5,508 nt of DNA from an uncultured Collinsella sp. (GTDB taxonomy: Bacteria; Actinomycetota; Coriobacteriia; Coriobacteriales; Coriobacteriaceae): NCBI GenBank assembly GCA_900554255.1, contig USGN01000090.1:1-5508 (forward strand), read 5' to 3'. This document shows positions 1 to 5,508 of this stretch, piece after piece. Every line of letters begins with the position of its first letter. The first letter of the stretch is position 1. Under the pieces are notes generated by a model that was not told the origin of the DNA, did no database searches, and saw only the letters and a list, made by a program, of their open reading frames with translations. A program made the position numbers and the translations under genes.

Positions 1-52
1 GCCGTTTTGTGGGACTCCTGTTGCCTGGCGAGCACGCACCCTCGGTTCACGC

Positions 53-58
53 TAGAAT
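53..58 (+). promoter_or_regulatory. Candidate -10 element for hom
   Basis: TAGAAT differs from the sigma70-type consensus TATAAT at one position and lies 55 nt upstream of the hom start codon. No good -35 hexamer sits 16-18 bp upstream; TTGCCT at 21-26 is too far away. Treat this as a weak prediction. The rest of the 112-nt leader shows no riboswitch or T-box that I can recognise. Confidence 0.3.
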
Positions 59-100
59 GCACTCAACCTTTAAGCGGTTAATCCATCCATAAGATGCACG

Positions 101-106
101 AAGGAG
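101..106 (+). promoter_or_regulatory. Ribosome binding site of hom
   Basis: AAGGAG, a near-perfect Shine-Dalgarno sequence, ends 6 nt before ATG 113 and fixes that start. Confidence 0.8.
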
Positions 107-112
107 CTATCT

Positions 113-1436
113 ATGAGCGAACCCCTGCGCACCGTGAACGTCGGTCTGATCGGTCTGGGAACCGTCGGCGGCGGCGTGGCCCGTCTGATCAAGAGCCACC
201 ACGATGAGTACCTGGCAGCCTACGGCATCGACCTTAAGCTGACCCGCGCCTGCGCGCTTGCCTGGGAGCAGGCCGAGGCAGCTGGTATTGAGCGTGAGGC
301 CTTTACGAGTGACTGGCATGACGTCGTCACCGACCCCGCCGTCGATATCGTCGTCGAGCTCATCGGCGGCGAGCATCCCGCGACCGAGATTTTCACCACT
401 GCCTTCGAGAACGGCAAGCACGTCGTCTCTGCCAACAAGGCCCTACTGGGCCGTCATGTCGAGACGCTCGCCGAGAAGGCGCGCGCGTGTGGCGTGCAGA
501 TTAAATGCGAGGCCAGCTGCGGCGGCGGCATCCCCATTGTGAGCACGCTCGAGCACGACCTGGTGGGCAACAAGATCCTGACCATCGCCGGCATTCTCAA
601 CGGCACCACCAACTATATCCTGTCGCGCATGGACGCCGAGGGCGCCGATTACGCCGACGTGCTTGCCGACGCGCAGGCCAAGGGCTATGCCGAGGCCGAC
701 CCGTCCGCCGACGTCGACGGCTTCGACGCCGCCAGCAAGACGGCCATCCTCGCCTCCATCGGCTTTGGCACCCGCGTGACCACCGACGATGTGTACCAGC
801 AGGGTATCCGCACCATCGGCGCCGAGGACATCGCCCAGGCCCGCGAGCTCGGCTACACCATTAAGCTGCTCGGCATCGCCCGCAACACCGACGCATCCCA
901 CGCTGATCCCCGCCGATCACATGCTTGCCAAGGTCAACGGCGCCATGAACGCTGTCTACGTGGTAGGCGACGCCGTGGGCGAGACCATGTTCTACGGCGC
1001 GGGCGCAGGTTCCTTCCCCACCGCGAGCGCCGTCGTGGGCGATATCCTGTCGCTCTCCGAGCAGATAAGCCGCGGCGTGGCTCCGCTGCCCGAGATTGAG
1101 CCCTATGGCCACAACCTCGCCTTTAAGCCCATGGACGAGCTCCAGACCAAGTACTATGTGCGCCTGAAGGTCGCCGACCGCGTGGGTGCCCTGTCCGAGA
1201 CGGTCGACATCTTTGCCAAACACAACATCTCGATCTCGCTCATCAACCAGGTCGAGGACGGCAAGTCGGGCGCCAGCGATACCTGCTCGGTCATCTTCCT
1301 GACGCACCGCGCACTCGAGAAGGACGTCCAAACTGCCGCCGCCGAGCTTGCCAGCGTCGACTGCGTGGCCGAGGTCGCCAACGTCTTGCGTATCGAGGAC
1401 GTCGAGGCCTGGACCGAAGGCGTCATGGCCAACTAA
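113..1436 (+). pseudogene. hom: Homoserine dehydrogenase, frameshifted (two fragments: 113 to ~892 and ~894 to 1436)
   Basis: Homoserine dehydrogenase catalyses NAD(P)H-dependent reduction of aspartate semialdehyde to homoserine in the cytoplasm, on the route to threonine, isoleucine and methionine. Visible in the first frame: Rossmann motif GLGTVGGG (residues 15-21 region, G14-x-G16-xx-G19), ANKALL (107-112, with the family's catalytic-type Lys109), EASCGGGIPIV (133-143), GILNGTTNYIL (160-170) and GYAEADPSADVDGFDAASK (191-209). The match ends at about residue 260 (IARNTD). The family sequence resumes one frame over with HPTLIPADH, VGETMFYGAGAG and PTASAVVGDI, then a C-terminal ACT domain (about 1150-1400; YYVRLKVADRVGALSE), the usual allosteric threonine-sensing module. 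Left in the first frame, translation runs through Arg-rich nonsense to a TGA at 1097-1099 (328 aa), without the ACT domain. Start ATG 113 is supported by AAGGAG at 101-106. The combined length fits the family (about 430-440 aa). Family identity is near certain; whether the lesion is real or a sequencing error cannot be decided here. Confidence 0.93.
881..905 (+). other. Frameshift junction in hom, probably a small deletion
   Basis: Codons in the first frame read sensibly through CGC AAC ACC GAC (881-892, RNTD). From 894 the next frame reads CAT CCC ACG CTG ATC CCC (HPTLIP), the conserved motif. Homologues such as Bacillus subtilis Hom, from memory, have about 11 residues between the IA of LGIA and this PT-containing motif. 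Here only 13 nt (881-893) separate the two. That is about 20 nt short, and 20 = 3x6+2 produces exactly the observed shift. This points to a deletion rather than a one-base insertion. GCATCC at 893-898 can be read as Ala-Ser in the first frame and as the start of His-Pro in the second, as expected if the deletion occurred between short direct repeats. The size and mechanism are inferences; the frame change itself is seen directly. Confidence 0.75.
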
Positions 1437-1466
1437 CCCAACGCTCGCCTAGCAATACGCGCCTTG

Positions 1467-1501
1467 AGGGCTCCCGTCCGATGTGGGACGGGAGCCCTTT
1501 T
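1467..1501 (+). terminator. Rho-independent terminator of hom
   Basis: A perfect 13-bp inverted repeat (AGGGCTCCCGTCC at 1467-1479 and its complement at 1486-1498) encloses a 6-nt loop and is followed by a short T run (1498-1501). It begins 30 nt after the hom stop codon, so hom is transcriptionally separated from the downstream dehydrogenase gene. Confidence 0.9.
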
Positions 1502-1549
1502 GTCACCTACCCTAAGCACAACGGCAGAGCATATTTGCGCGAGCCGCTC

Positions 1550-1578
1550 ATCGGTAACGCGGGCTACCGTTCACCGAT
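1550..1578 (+). promoter_or_regulatory. Bulged hairpin / dyad in the leader of the SDR gene
   Basis: ATCGGTAACG (1550-1559) pairs with CGTT-C-ACCGAT (1568-1578), giving a 10-bp stem with a single bulged C at 1572 and an 8-nt loop. No T run follows, so it is not a terminator. It lies 72 nt upstream of the dehydrogenase start and could be an operator dyad or a leader RNA structure. A competing smaller pairing, CGGTA/TACCG (1552-1556 with 1565-1569), is also possible. I found no convincing -10/-35 pair in the 1502-1640 interval. Confidence 0.35.
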
Positions 1579-1638
1579 ATGCAAACGCGGCCGATTCCGG
1601 CTACCGCTACGCTGTGCTGCGAATGTCCGCCCGCGATG

Positions 1639-1646
1639 AGAGGAAG
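1639..1646 (+). promoter_or_regulatory. Ribosome binding site deciding the SDR start
   Basis: AGAGGAAG lies directly upstream of ATG 1651, with AGGA at 1641-1644 six nt from the start. This favours 1651 over the in-frame ATGs at 1579 and 1636. The extra residues those starts would add do not resemble the N-terminus of a short-chain dehydrogenase. Confidence 0.7.
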
Positions 1647-1650
1647 CACC

Positions 1651-2400
1651 ATGTTGCTCGAGGGCAAGAAAGCAATCATCACCGGAGGCACGCGCGGTAT
1701 CGGCTATGCCATCGCCTGCCGTTTTATCGAGGAAGGCGCTGCCGTCACTGTCTTTGGCTCGCGCCAGGAGACTGCCGACGCGGCCGTTGAGAAGCTGGCA
1801 GCCGCCTATCCCGACGCCAAGGTCTGGGGCCGCTCCTGCGACATCACCTCGCTCGAAGCCGTGACCGAGGCCTTTACCCAGGCTGCCGCCGACATGGGCG
1901 GCTTGGACACGGTCGTCAACAATGCCGGCATCTCCCAGCGCTCGCCCCTTTTGGACTACACGGCCGAGGAGTTCGCAAAGGTCATGAACCTTAACGTCGT
2001 CGCTGTCTTTAATGGCCACCAGGCTGCCGCCAAGATCATGACCGAGGCCGGCCACGGCGGCACCATCACTACCACAAGCTCGATGGTCGCCAAGTACGGC
2101 CAGCCCTCCGGCGTCGGTTACCCCACGTCCAAGTTTGCCGTCAACGGCATGGTCCAGTCGCTCTCGCGCGAGCTCGCCCCCATGGGTATTCGCGTCAACG
2201 CCGTCGCCCCAGGCGTAACCAAGACCGATATGGTCGCCAACCTGCCCGAAGAGGTCATCAAGCCCATCATCGCCACCATCCCGCTCGGCCGCATGGGCGA
2301 GCCCGAGGATGTCGCCAACGCCTTTGTCTTCTTGGCAAGCGACATGTCCTCCTATGTCACGGGCGCCATCCTCCCCGTCGACGGAGCCGCCCGCTCCTAA
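1651..2400 (+). CDS. SDR-family NAD(P)-dependent oxidoreductase (FabG-like)
   Basis: A 249-residue classical short-chain dehydrogenase/reductase, a normal length for the FabG-like group. Visible: cofactor-binding TGGTRGIG (11-18), an Asp at the adenine pocket (CDIT, D64), NNAG (90-93), the structural/catalytic Asn in MNLNV (N113), Ser144 in TTTSSM, the YxxxK pair Y157/K161 (YPTSK; spacing to Ser144 is 13, as in FabG), PG at 187-188, and the C-terminal LPVDGA. Arg15 in the glycine loop and SR (37-38) after the second strand suggest NADP(H) preference, which is an inference. The protein has no signal peptide or membrane segment, so it is cytosolic and probably tetrameric by family. The substrate cannot be read from sequence. 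3-oxoacyl-ACP reductase, sugar/polyol dehydrogenase and hydroxysteroid dehydrogenase are all possible, and no fatty-acid synthesis gene is adjacent to support FabG. It is monocistronic, with a terminator on each side. Confidence 0.93.
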   Translation: MLLEGKKAIITGGTRGIGYAIACRFIEEGAAVTVFGSRQETADAAVEKLAAAYPDAKVWGRSCDITSLEAVTEAFTQAAADMGGLDTVVNNAGISQRSPLLDYTAEEFAKVMNLNVVAVFNGHQAAAKIMTEAGHGGTITTTSSMVAKYGQPSGVGYPTSKFAVNGMVQSLSRELAPMGIRVNAVAPGVTKTDMVANLPEEVIKPIIATIPLGRMGEPEDVANAFVFLASDMSSYVTGAILPVDGAARS

Positions 2401-2442
2401 AGGTCGAAAGTTTCGGCTTCGAACCTCAACGGAGCTCAACGC

Positions 2443-2490
2443 AAAAGGCGCGCTGCCTGCATCAACCGCAGGCAGCGCGCCTTCTATTAT
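2443..2490. terminator. Bidirectional intrinsic terminator between converging genes
   Basis: A perfect 16-bp inverted repeat (AAGGCGCGCTGCCTGC at 2445-2460 and its complement at 2468-2483) has a 7-nt loop. On the + strand it is followed by a U-rich stretch (CTATTATTT). On the - strand the stem runs into TTTT (complement of 2443-2446). It sits 44 nt after the dehydrogenase stop and about 38 nt past the antiporter stop, so it can end transcription of both converging genes. Confidence 0.88.
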
Positions 2491-2521
2491 TTGGACGGAA
2501 CCCGTATCCCGGCATTCCTTA

Positions 2522-4084
2522 CTACTTACCGTCGTCGTCCTGGGCTTCATCGCGCGCGTAGAGCTCCAGCATGCGGCGGCGGTATTCGTGCACGGCGAGC
2601 TTGGCGCGCTCCAGGCGGCGGCGCTCACGCGGAGTCAGCTTGGACGGGTCGATCTCGTCGCCATAGGTCTTCTCGGCCAGCAAATGAGCGGCGTCCACGA
2701 TACGGGCATCGATGTGCCCGCTTGCCGCCTCGGTCGAGAGGCGGTCGGCAATGGAATCAAGGGTAGGTATGCCGTCGAGCGAACGCCCATGTCCATGCGA
2801 GGTCAGCAGCTCGTGCTCGCGTGCGAGCAGGCTCGCCAAATCGTGATGGGCGCGCAAGATGTCGAGCGCATCGGATGGATGCTCGGCAACCTCTGCCACG
2901 GCAGCGACCGGTGCGGCGTCGACCACGCGGTAGAAGAGCTGCGCGAGCAGCGGCATCAAGAACACCGTGATGGCACCGGCGGCAACCATGACCGACGCAA
3001 TATCTTGCGACAGCGCACCCGCGTTGACGGCAACGCTCGTCACGGCAACGATGATCGGAAGCGCCGTGGTGCAGTACAGGGCCACGGTAATGCGACCATA
3101 CGCCGACACATCGCGCGTCGCAGGACAAATGTTCATAGAAATAAGGATGGGCACGGCACGAATAATCAGCAACGCCACGATAAAGCCCGCGAGCAAGCCC
3201 GGGCGCGACGCCACGGCCGTCAGGTCGATCTTTGCGCCCGATACGGTAAAGAACACCGGAATCAAAAAGCCGTAGGCCAGGCCGTCGAGCTTGGTCTCGA
3301 GCGTATGGTTGCCCTCGGGGATGATATAGCGCAGGACAAAGCCGGCGGCAAAAGAACCCAACACGATGTCGAGGTCAAAGATGGCCGAGAACGCCACGAG
3401 CGTGACCAGGATGAACACCGTCAGACGCACGAAGGTCTGCGACGTGGTATCGGCGCGTTCCTCGACAAACGAAAAGAAGCGGCTGCCGACGCGCCTGGAA
3501 CGACTTGGGACCACGGCCAGCAGCACGCAGACCACAGCAAACAGGCCAAGAATCACGAGCGTCTGGATGCCGGTGCGGGCAGACAGCAGCACCGACATGG
3601 CGAGCACGGGACCGAGCTCGCCCCAAGTGCCATACGCGAGAATCGAGTCGCCAACGCGCGTGCCGGTGAGCGAGCGCTCGCGCATGATGGGCACAAGCGT
3701 GCCGAGCGCCGTGGAAGTAAGGGCGAGCGTCACGGCGATACCGTCGAAATGGCTGACCGAGAACCACGGCGTAAAGCGCACGGCAAGCCAGGCGATGCCA
3801 AACGTGACGGCCCACGTCGCCAAGCCGTAGCGCCCCTCCACACCCGTAATGTTCTTAGGGTCGATCTCAAAGCCGGCAAGCAGGAACAAAAAGGCCAGAC
3901 CCAGCTCGGACACCAGCGAGACCTCGGCATCTACATGGATGACGCCGAGCATATGGGGTCCCAGCACCGCACCGAACACGAGCAAAAAGACCGTCTCGGG
4001 AACGGGCTTTCCGGGAATCGCCGAGGCGATGAAGGGGCTTGCAAAGGCCACGAGCGCGATGATGGCGAGTGAAACGAATGCCAT
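2522..4084 (-). CDS. CPA2-type monovalent cation:proton antiporter
   Basis: A 520-residue integral membrane protein of the Na_H_Exchanger/CPA2 type, predicted to exchange K+ or Na+ for H+ across the cytoplasmic membrane. About 13 hydrophobic segments fill residues 3-384. Family-type motifs: FLFLLAGFEIDP (66-77 region), ALTSTALGTLVPIMRE (121-136), GDSILAYGTWGELGPVLAMSVL (core 146-165), DLDIVLGSFAAGFVLR (237-252) and GFLIPVFFTVSGAKID (272-287). The core membrane helix that carries QD in KefB/KefC carries GE here (G155-E156), keeping one carboxylate. The C-terminal 135 residues are soluble, rich in His, Arg and Glu, and helical-looking (PRERRRLERAKLAVHEYRRR). They contain no recognisable TrkA_N/RCK nucleotide-binding domain, so glutathione gating of the Kef kind is not indicated. 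Start ATG (complement of 4082-4084) is preceded by AGAAAGG at a 6-nt distance. It converges on the dehydrogenase gene and diverges from purL. Ion specificity is unknown. Confidence 0.9.
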   Translation of the reverse strand: MAFVSLAIIALVAFASPFIASAIPGKPVPETVFLLVFGAVLGPHMLGVIHVDAEVSLVSELGLAFLFLLAGFEIDPKNITGVEGRYGLATWAVTFGIAWLAVRFTPWFSVSHFDGIAVTLALTSTALGTLVPIMRERSLTGTRVGDSILAYGTWGELGPVLAMSVLLSARTGIQTLVILGLFAVVCVLLAVVPSRSRRVGSRFFSFVEERADTTSQTFVRLTVFILVTLVAFSAIFDLDIVLGSFAAGFVLRYIIPEGNHTLETKLDGLAYGFLIPVFFTVSGAKIDLTAVASRPGLLAGFIVALLIIRAVPILISMNICPATRDVSAYGRITVALYCTTALPIIVAVTSVAVNAGALSQDIASVMVAAGAITVFLMPLLAQLFYRVVDAAPVAAVAEVAEHPSDALDILRAHHDLASLLAREHELLTSHGHGRSLDGIPTLDSIADRLSTEAASGHIDARIVDAAHLLAEKTYGDEIDPSKLTPRERRRLERAKLAVHEYRRRMLELYARDEAQDDDGK

Positions 4085-4090
4085 GTGATG

Positions 4091-4097
4091 CCTTTCT
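4091..4097 (-). promoter_or_regulatory. Ribosome binding site of the antiporter
   Basis: Read on the - strand, AGAAAGG lies 6 nt upstream of the ATG at 4084-4082. It is a moderately strong Shine-Dalgarno sequence and supports this start. Confidence 0.6.
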
Positions 4098-4111
4098 CTT
4101 GTTTGCGCTTC

Positions 4112-4117
4112 ACTGTA
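4112..4117 (-). promoter_or_regulatory. Candidate -10 element for the antiporter
   Basis: TACAGT on the - strand (complement of ACTGTA) lies 27 nt upstream of the start codon and would give a short leader. No good -35 at standard spacing; TTGAGG (complement of 4131-4136) is only 13 bp away. Weak prediction. Confidence 0.3.
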
Positions 4118-4153
4118 GCACCCTCGCCGTCCTCAACGCGCCACGAGCTGTCG

Positions 4154-4159
4154 TATCAT
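4154..4159 (+). promoter_or_regulatory. Candidate -10 element for purL
   Basis: TATCAT has one mismatch to TATAAT and lies in the divergent intergenic region. It would start transcription near 4166 and leave a leader of roughly 100 nt before ATG 4269. No matching -35 at 17 bp. A small dyad, GTTTACAAAC (4166-4175), sits just downstream where a repressor could act, and a second one, CGTAC-C-GTACG, lies at 4231-4241. I do not recognise either as a known purine operator or riboswitch. Confidence 0.3.
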
Positions 4160-4252
4160 AGTGAGGTTTACAAACATGTGGCTCAAGGCGACCGCAGGGC
4201 AGACCCCGCAAACCGACCGCTGCCGCATACCGTACCGTACGCCCAACCGATC

Positions 4253-4264
4253 AGGAAGGCAGGA
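4253..4264 (+). promoter_or_regulatory. Ribosome binding site region of purL
   Basis: Two purine-rich Shine-Dalgarno-like stretches occur in tandem: AGGAAGG (4253-4259, 9 nt from the ATG) and AGGA (4261-4264, 4 nt from it). They support initiation at ATG 4269. Confidence 0.65.
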
Positions 4265-4268
4265 ACCA

Positions 4269-5508
4269 ATGGTCTCTCGTATCTACGTGGAGAAGAAACC
4301 CGGGTTCGACGTCGAGGCTCAGCAGCTCAAGGGCGAGCTGACCGAGATTCTCGGCATCAAGGGCATCGAGGCCCTGAGGATCATCAACCGCTACGACGTC
4401 GAGGGCATCGACGAGGAGCTTTTCCGCTCCTGCGTGCCGACCGTCTTTAGCGAGCCCCAGGTCGATGTGACCTACGACGAGCTCCCCGCAAGCGATGGCG
4501 CCGTCTTTGCCGTCGAATTCCTTCCTGGCCAGTTTGACCAGCGCGCCGACTCCGCCAGCGAGTGCGTGCAGCTCATCAGCCAGGGCGAGCGCCCCGCCGT
4601 GCGCTCCGCCAAGGTCTATATGATCTCGGGCGCTCTGGACGAAGCCGCCATCGAGGCCATCAAGCACTACGTGGTGAACCCCGTCGAGGCGCGCATCGCC
4701 TCGCTCGACCTGCCCGAGACTCTGTACATGGAGACCCCCGAGCCCCAGCCCGTCGAGGTGCTCGACGGCTTCCGCGAGCTCGATGAGGCCGGCCTTGCCG
4801 CCTTTATCGCCGATCGCGGCCTTGCCATGGACGAGGCAGACATCGCCTTCTGCCAGCAGTACTTCCGCGATGAGGATCGCGACCCCACCATCACCGAAAT
4901 CCGCGTGATCGACACCTATTGGTCCGATCACTGCCGCCATACCACCTTCGGCACCGTCCTGGACGACGTGACGATCGACGACGCCGTGGTGCAGCAGGCC
5001 TTCGACCGCTACATGGAGATGCGCCACGAACTCGGCCGCGACGCCAAGCCCGTCTGCCTCATGGACATGGGCACCATCGGCGCCAAGTACCTTAAGAAGA
5101 CCGGCGTCATGACCGATGTCGATGAGTCCGAGGAAATCAACGCCTGCACCGTCAAGGTGAAGGTCGATGTCGACGGCGAGGACCAGGACTGGCTGTTCCT
5201 GTTTAAGAACGAGACCCACAACCACCCGACCGAGATCGAGCCCTTCGGCGGTGCCGCCACCTGCGTGGGCGGCGCCATCCGCGACCCGCTCTCGGGCCGC
5301 AGCTACGTGTACCAGGCCATGCGTGTCACCGGCGCCGGCGACCCCACCGTCCCCGTGTCCGAGACGCTCGAGGGCAAGCTGCCGCAGCGCAAGCTCGTAA
5401 CCACCGCTGCCGCCGGCTACTCCAGCTACGGCAACCAGATCGGCCTTGCCACCGGCCAGGTCAACGAGCTCTATCACCCCGGCTACGTGGCCAAGCGCAT
5501 GGAGGTCG
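4269..5508 (+). CDS. purL: Phosphoribosylformylglycinamidine synthase, single-chain clade II type, N-terminal part
   Basis: FGAM synthase converts formylglycinamide ribonucleotide, glutamine and ATP to formylglycinamidine ribonucleotide, the fourth step of de novo purine synthesis, in the cytoplasm. The frame stays open from ATG 4269 to the window edge (413 codons). The full clade II protein is about 1240 residues, so two thirds are missing, including the glutaminase domain. The N-terminus (MVSRIYVEKKPGFDVEAQQL) matches the usual beginning of this clade and leads into a PurS-like region (about 1-75). A linker follows, then IDTYWSDHCRHTTF (214-227), in which His221 aligns with the catalytic His of PurL enzymes. 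Next come KNETHNHPTEIEPFGG (313-328) and GGAATCVGGAIRDPLSGR (327-344), the ATP/FGAR-binding segments of the synthetase domain. The start is set by family N-terminus and ribosome binding site, although an in-frame ATG exists at 4176. It is divergent from the antiporter with its own predicted promoter. No other pur gene is visible. Confidence 0.95.
   Translation, partial: MVSRIYVEKKPGFDVEAQQLKGELTEILGIKGIEALRIINRYDVEGIDEELFRSCVPTVFSEPQVDVTYDELPASDGAVFAVEFLPGQFDQRADSASECVQLISQGERPAVRSAKVYMISGALDEAAIEAIKHYVVNPVEARIASLDLPETLYMETPEPQPVEVLDGFRELDEAGLAAFIADRGLAMDEADIAFCQQYFRDEDRDPTITEIRVIDTYWSDHCRHTTFGTVLDDVTIDDAVVQQAFDRYMEMRHELGRDAKPVCLMDMGTIGAKYLKKTGVMTDVDESEEINACTVKVKVDVDGEDQDWLFLFKNETHNHPTEIEPFGGAATCVGGAIRDPLSGRSYVYQAMRVTGAGDPTVPVSETLEGKLPQRKLVTTAAAGYSSYGNQIGLATGQVNELYHPGYVAKRMEV

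Noticed and set aside
1..112. A riboswitch, T-box or attenuator leader upstream of hom.
   Set aside because: The leader is short and has no terminator hairpin, no T-box sequence and no run of Thr, Ile or Met codons. Only an imperfect TTAA-type dyad (71-82) is visible.
443..901. A 152-codon open frame on the - strand within hom.
   Set aside because: It is an antisense shadow with Gly/Val/Ala-rich content, no family resemblance and no upstream signals.
881..920. A programmed ribosomal frameshift as explanation of the hom break.
   Set aside because: I see no slippery heptamer, no stop-codon-plus-stimulator arrangement and no strong downstream structure. Homoserine dehydrogenases are not known to use frameshifting, and the missing loop length fits a deletion better.
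2401..2426. A bulged hairpin (AGGTCGAA with TTCG-A-ACCT) just after the SDR stop.
   Set aside because: It is short, interrupted and lacks a T run. The 16-bp terminator just downstream explains termination, so this adds nothing I can defend.
1564..2628. A 354-codon open frame on the - strand across the SDR gene and the terminator.
   Set aside because: It runs through a perfect intrinsic terminator and overlaps the end of the antiporter gene. Its sequence has no recognisable domain, while the + strand frame is a complete SDR.
2309..4072. A 587-codon open frame on the + strand, antisense to the antiporter and longer than it.
   Set aside because: It mirrors the antiporter gene. Its translation is low-complexity, rich in Arg, His, Gln, Gly and Lys, and has no domain. 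Strong G/C bias at third positions removes stops from the opposite strand. The - strand frame has clear antiporter motifs and a ribosome binding site.
4228..4240. A TACCG tandem repeat (about 2.6 copies) in the purL leader.
   Set aside because: It is too short to distinguish from chance in this composition.
4251..5477. A 408-codon open frame on the - strand across purL.
   Set aside because: It is an antisense shadow of purL, composed mostly of Gly, Ala, Val, Leu, Asp and His without motifs. The + strand frame is unmistakable PurL.

Overview
This is a GC-rich chromosomal window of four housekeeping or metabolic genes from a bacterium with strong G/C bias at third codon positions. The gene content suggests a Coriobacteriia-type actinobacterium such as Collinsella. 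The main reason is the long single-chain clade II PurL, which differs from the split PurS/PurQ/PurL of typical Actinomycetes. The taxon is an inference from memory, because no rRNA or marker gene is present.

Layout: (1) 113-1436 (+) is homoserine dehydrogenase (hom), the branch-point enzyme towards threonine and methionine. It is broken by a frameshift near 890-905, apparently a small deletion of about 20 nt just after the catalytic domain core. A strong intrinsic terminator follows at 1467-1501. (2) 1651-2400 (+) is a FabG-like short-chain dehydrogenase/reductase of unknown substrate, standing alone, with a bulged hairpin in its leader. (3) 2443-2483 is a 16-bp-stem terminator that can serve both converging genes. 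(4) 2522-4084 (-) is a CPA2-type monovalent cation:proton antiporter with a histidine-rich, charged cytoplasmic tail instead of a TrkA/RCK domain. (5) 4085-4268 is a divergent intergenic region with one candidate -10 element for each direction. (6) 4269 to the window end (+) is the N-terminal third of phosphoribosylformylglycinamidine synthase (purL), truncated by the window edge.

The genes do not form one pathway or operon. Each looks like its own transcription unit, bounded by terminators or by a change of strand. I see no mobile element, CRISPR array, tRNA, rRNA, toxin-antitoxin or defence system. Nothing here supports an undescribed multi-gene system. The observation most worth checking is the disrupted hom gene, which is either a real lesion with a predicted effect on amino-acid prototrophy or a sequence/assembly error.
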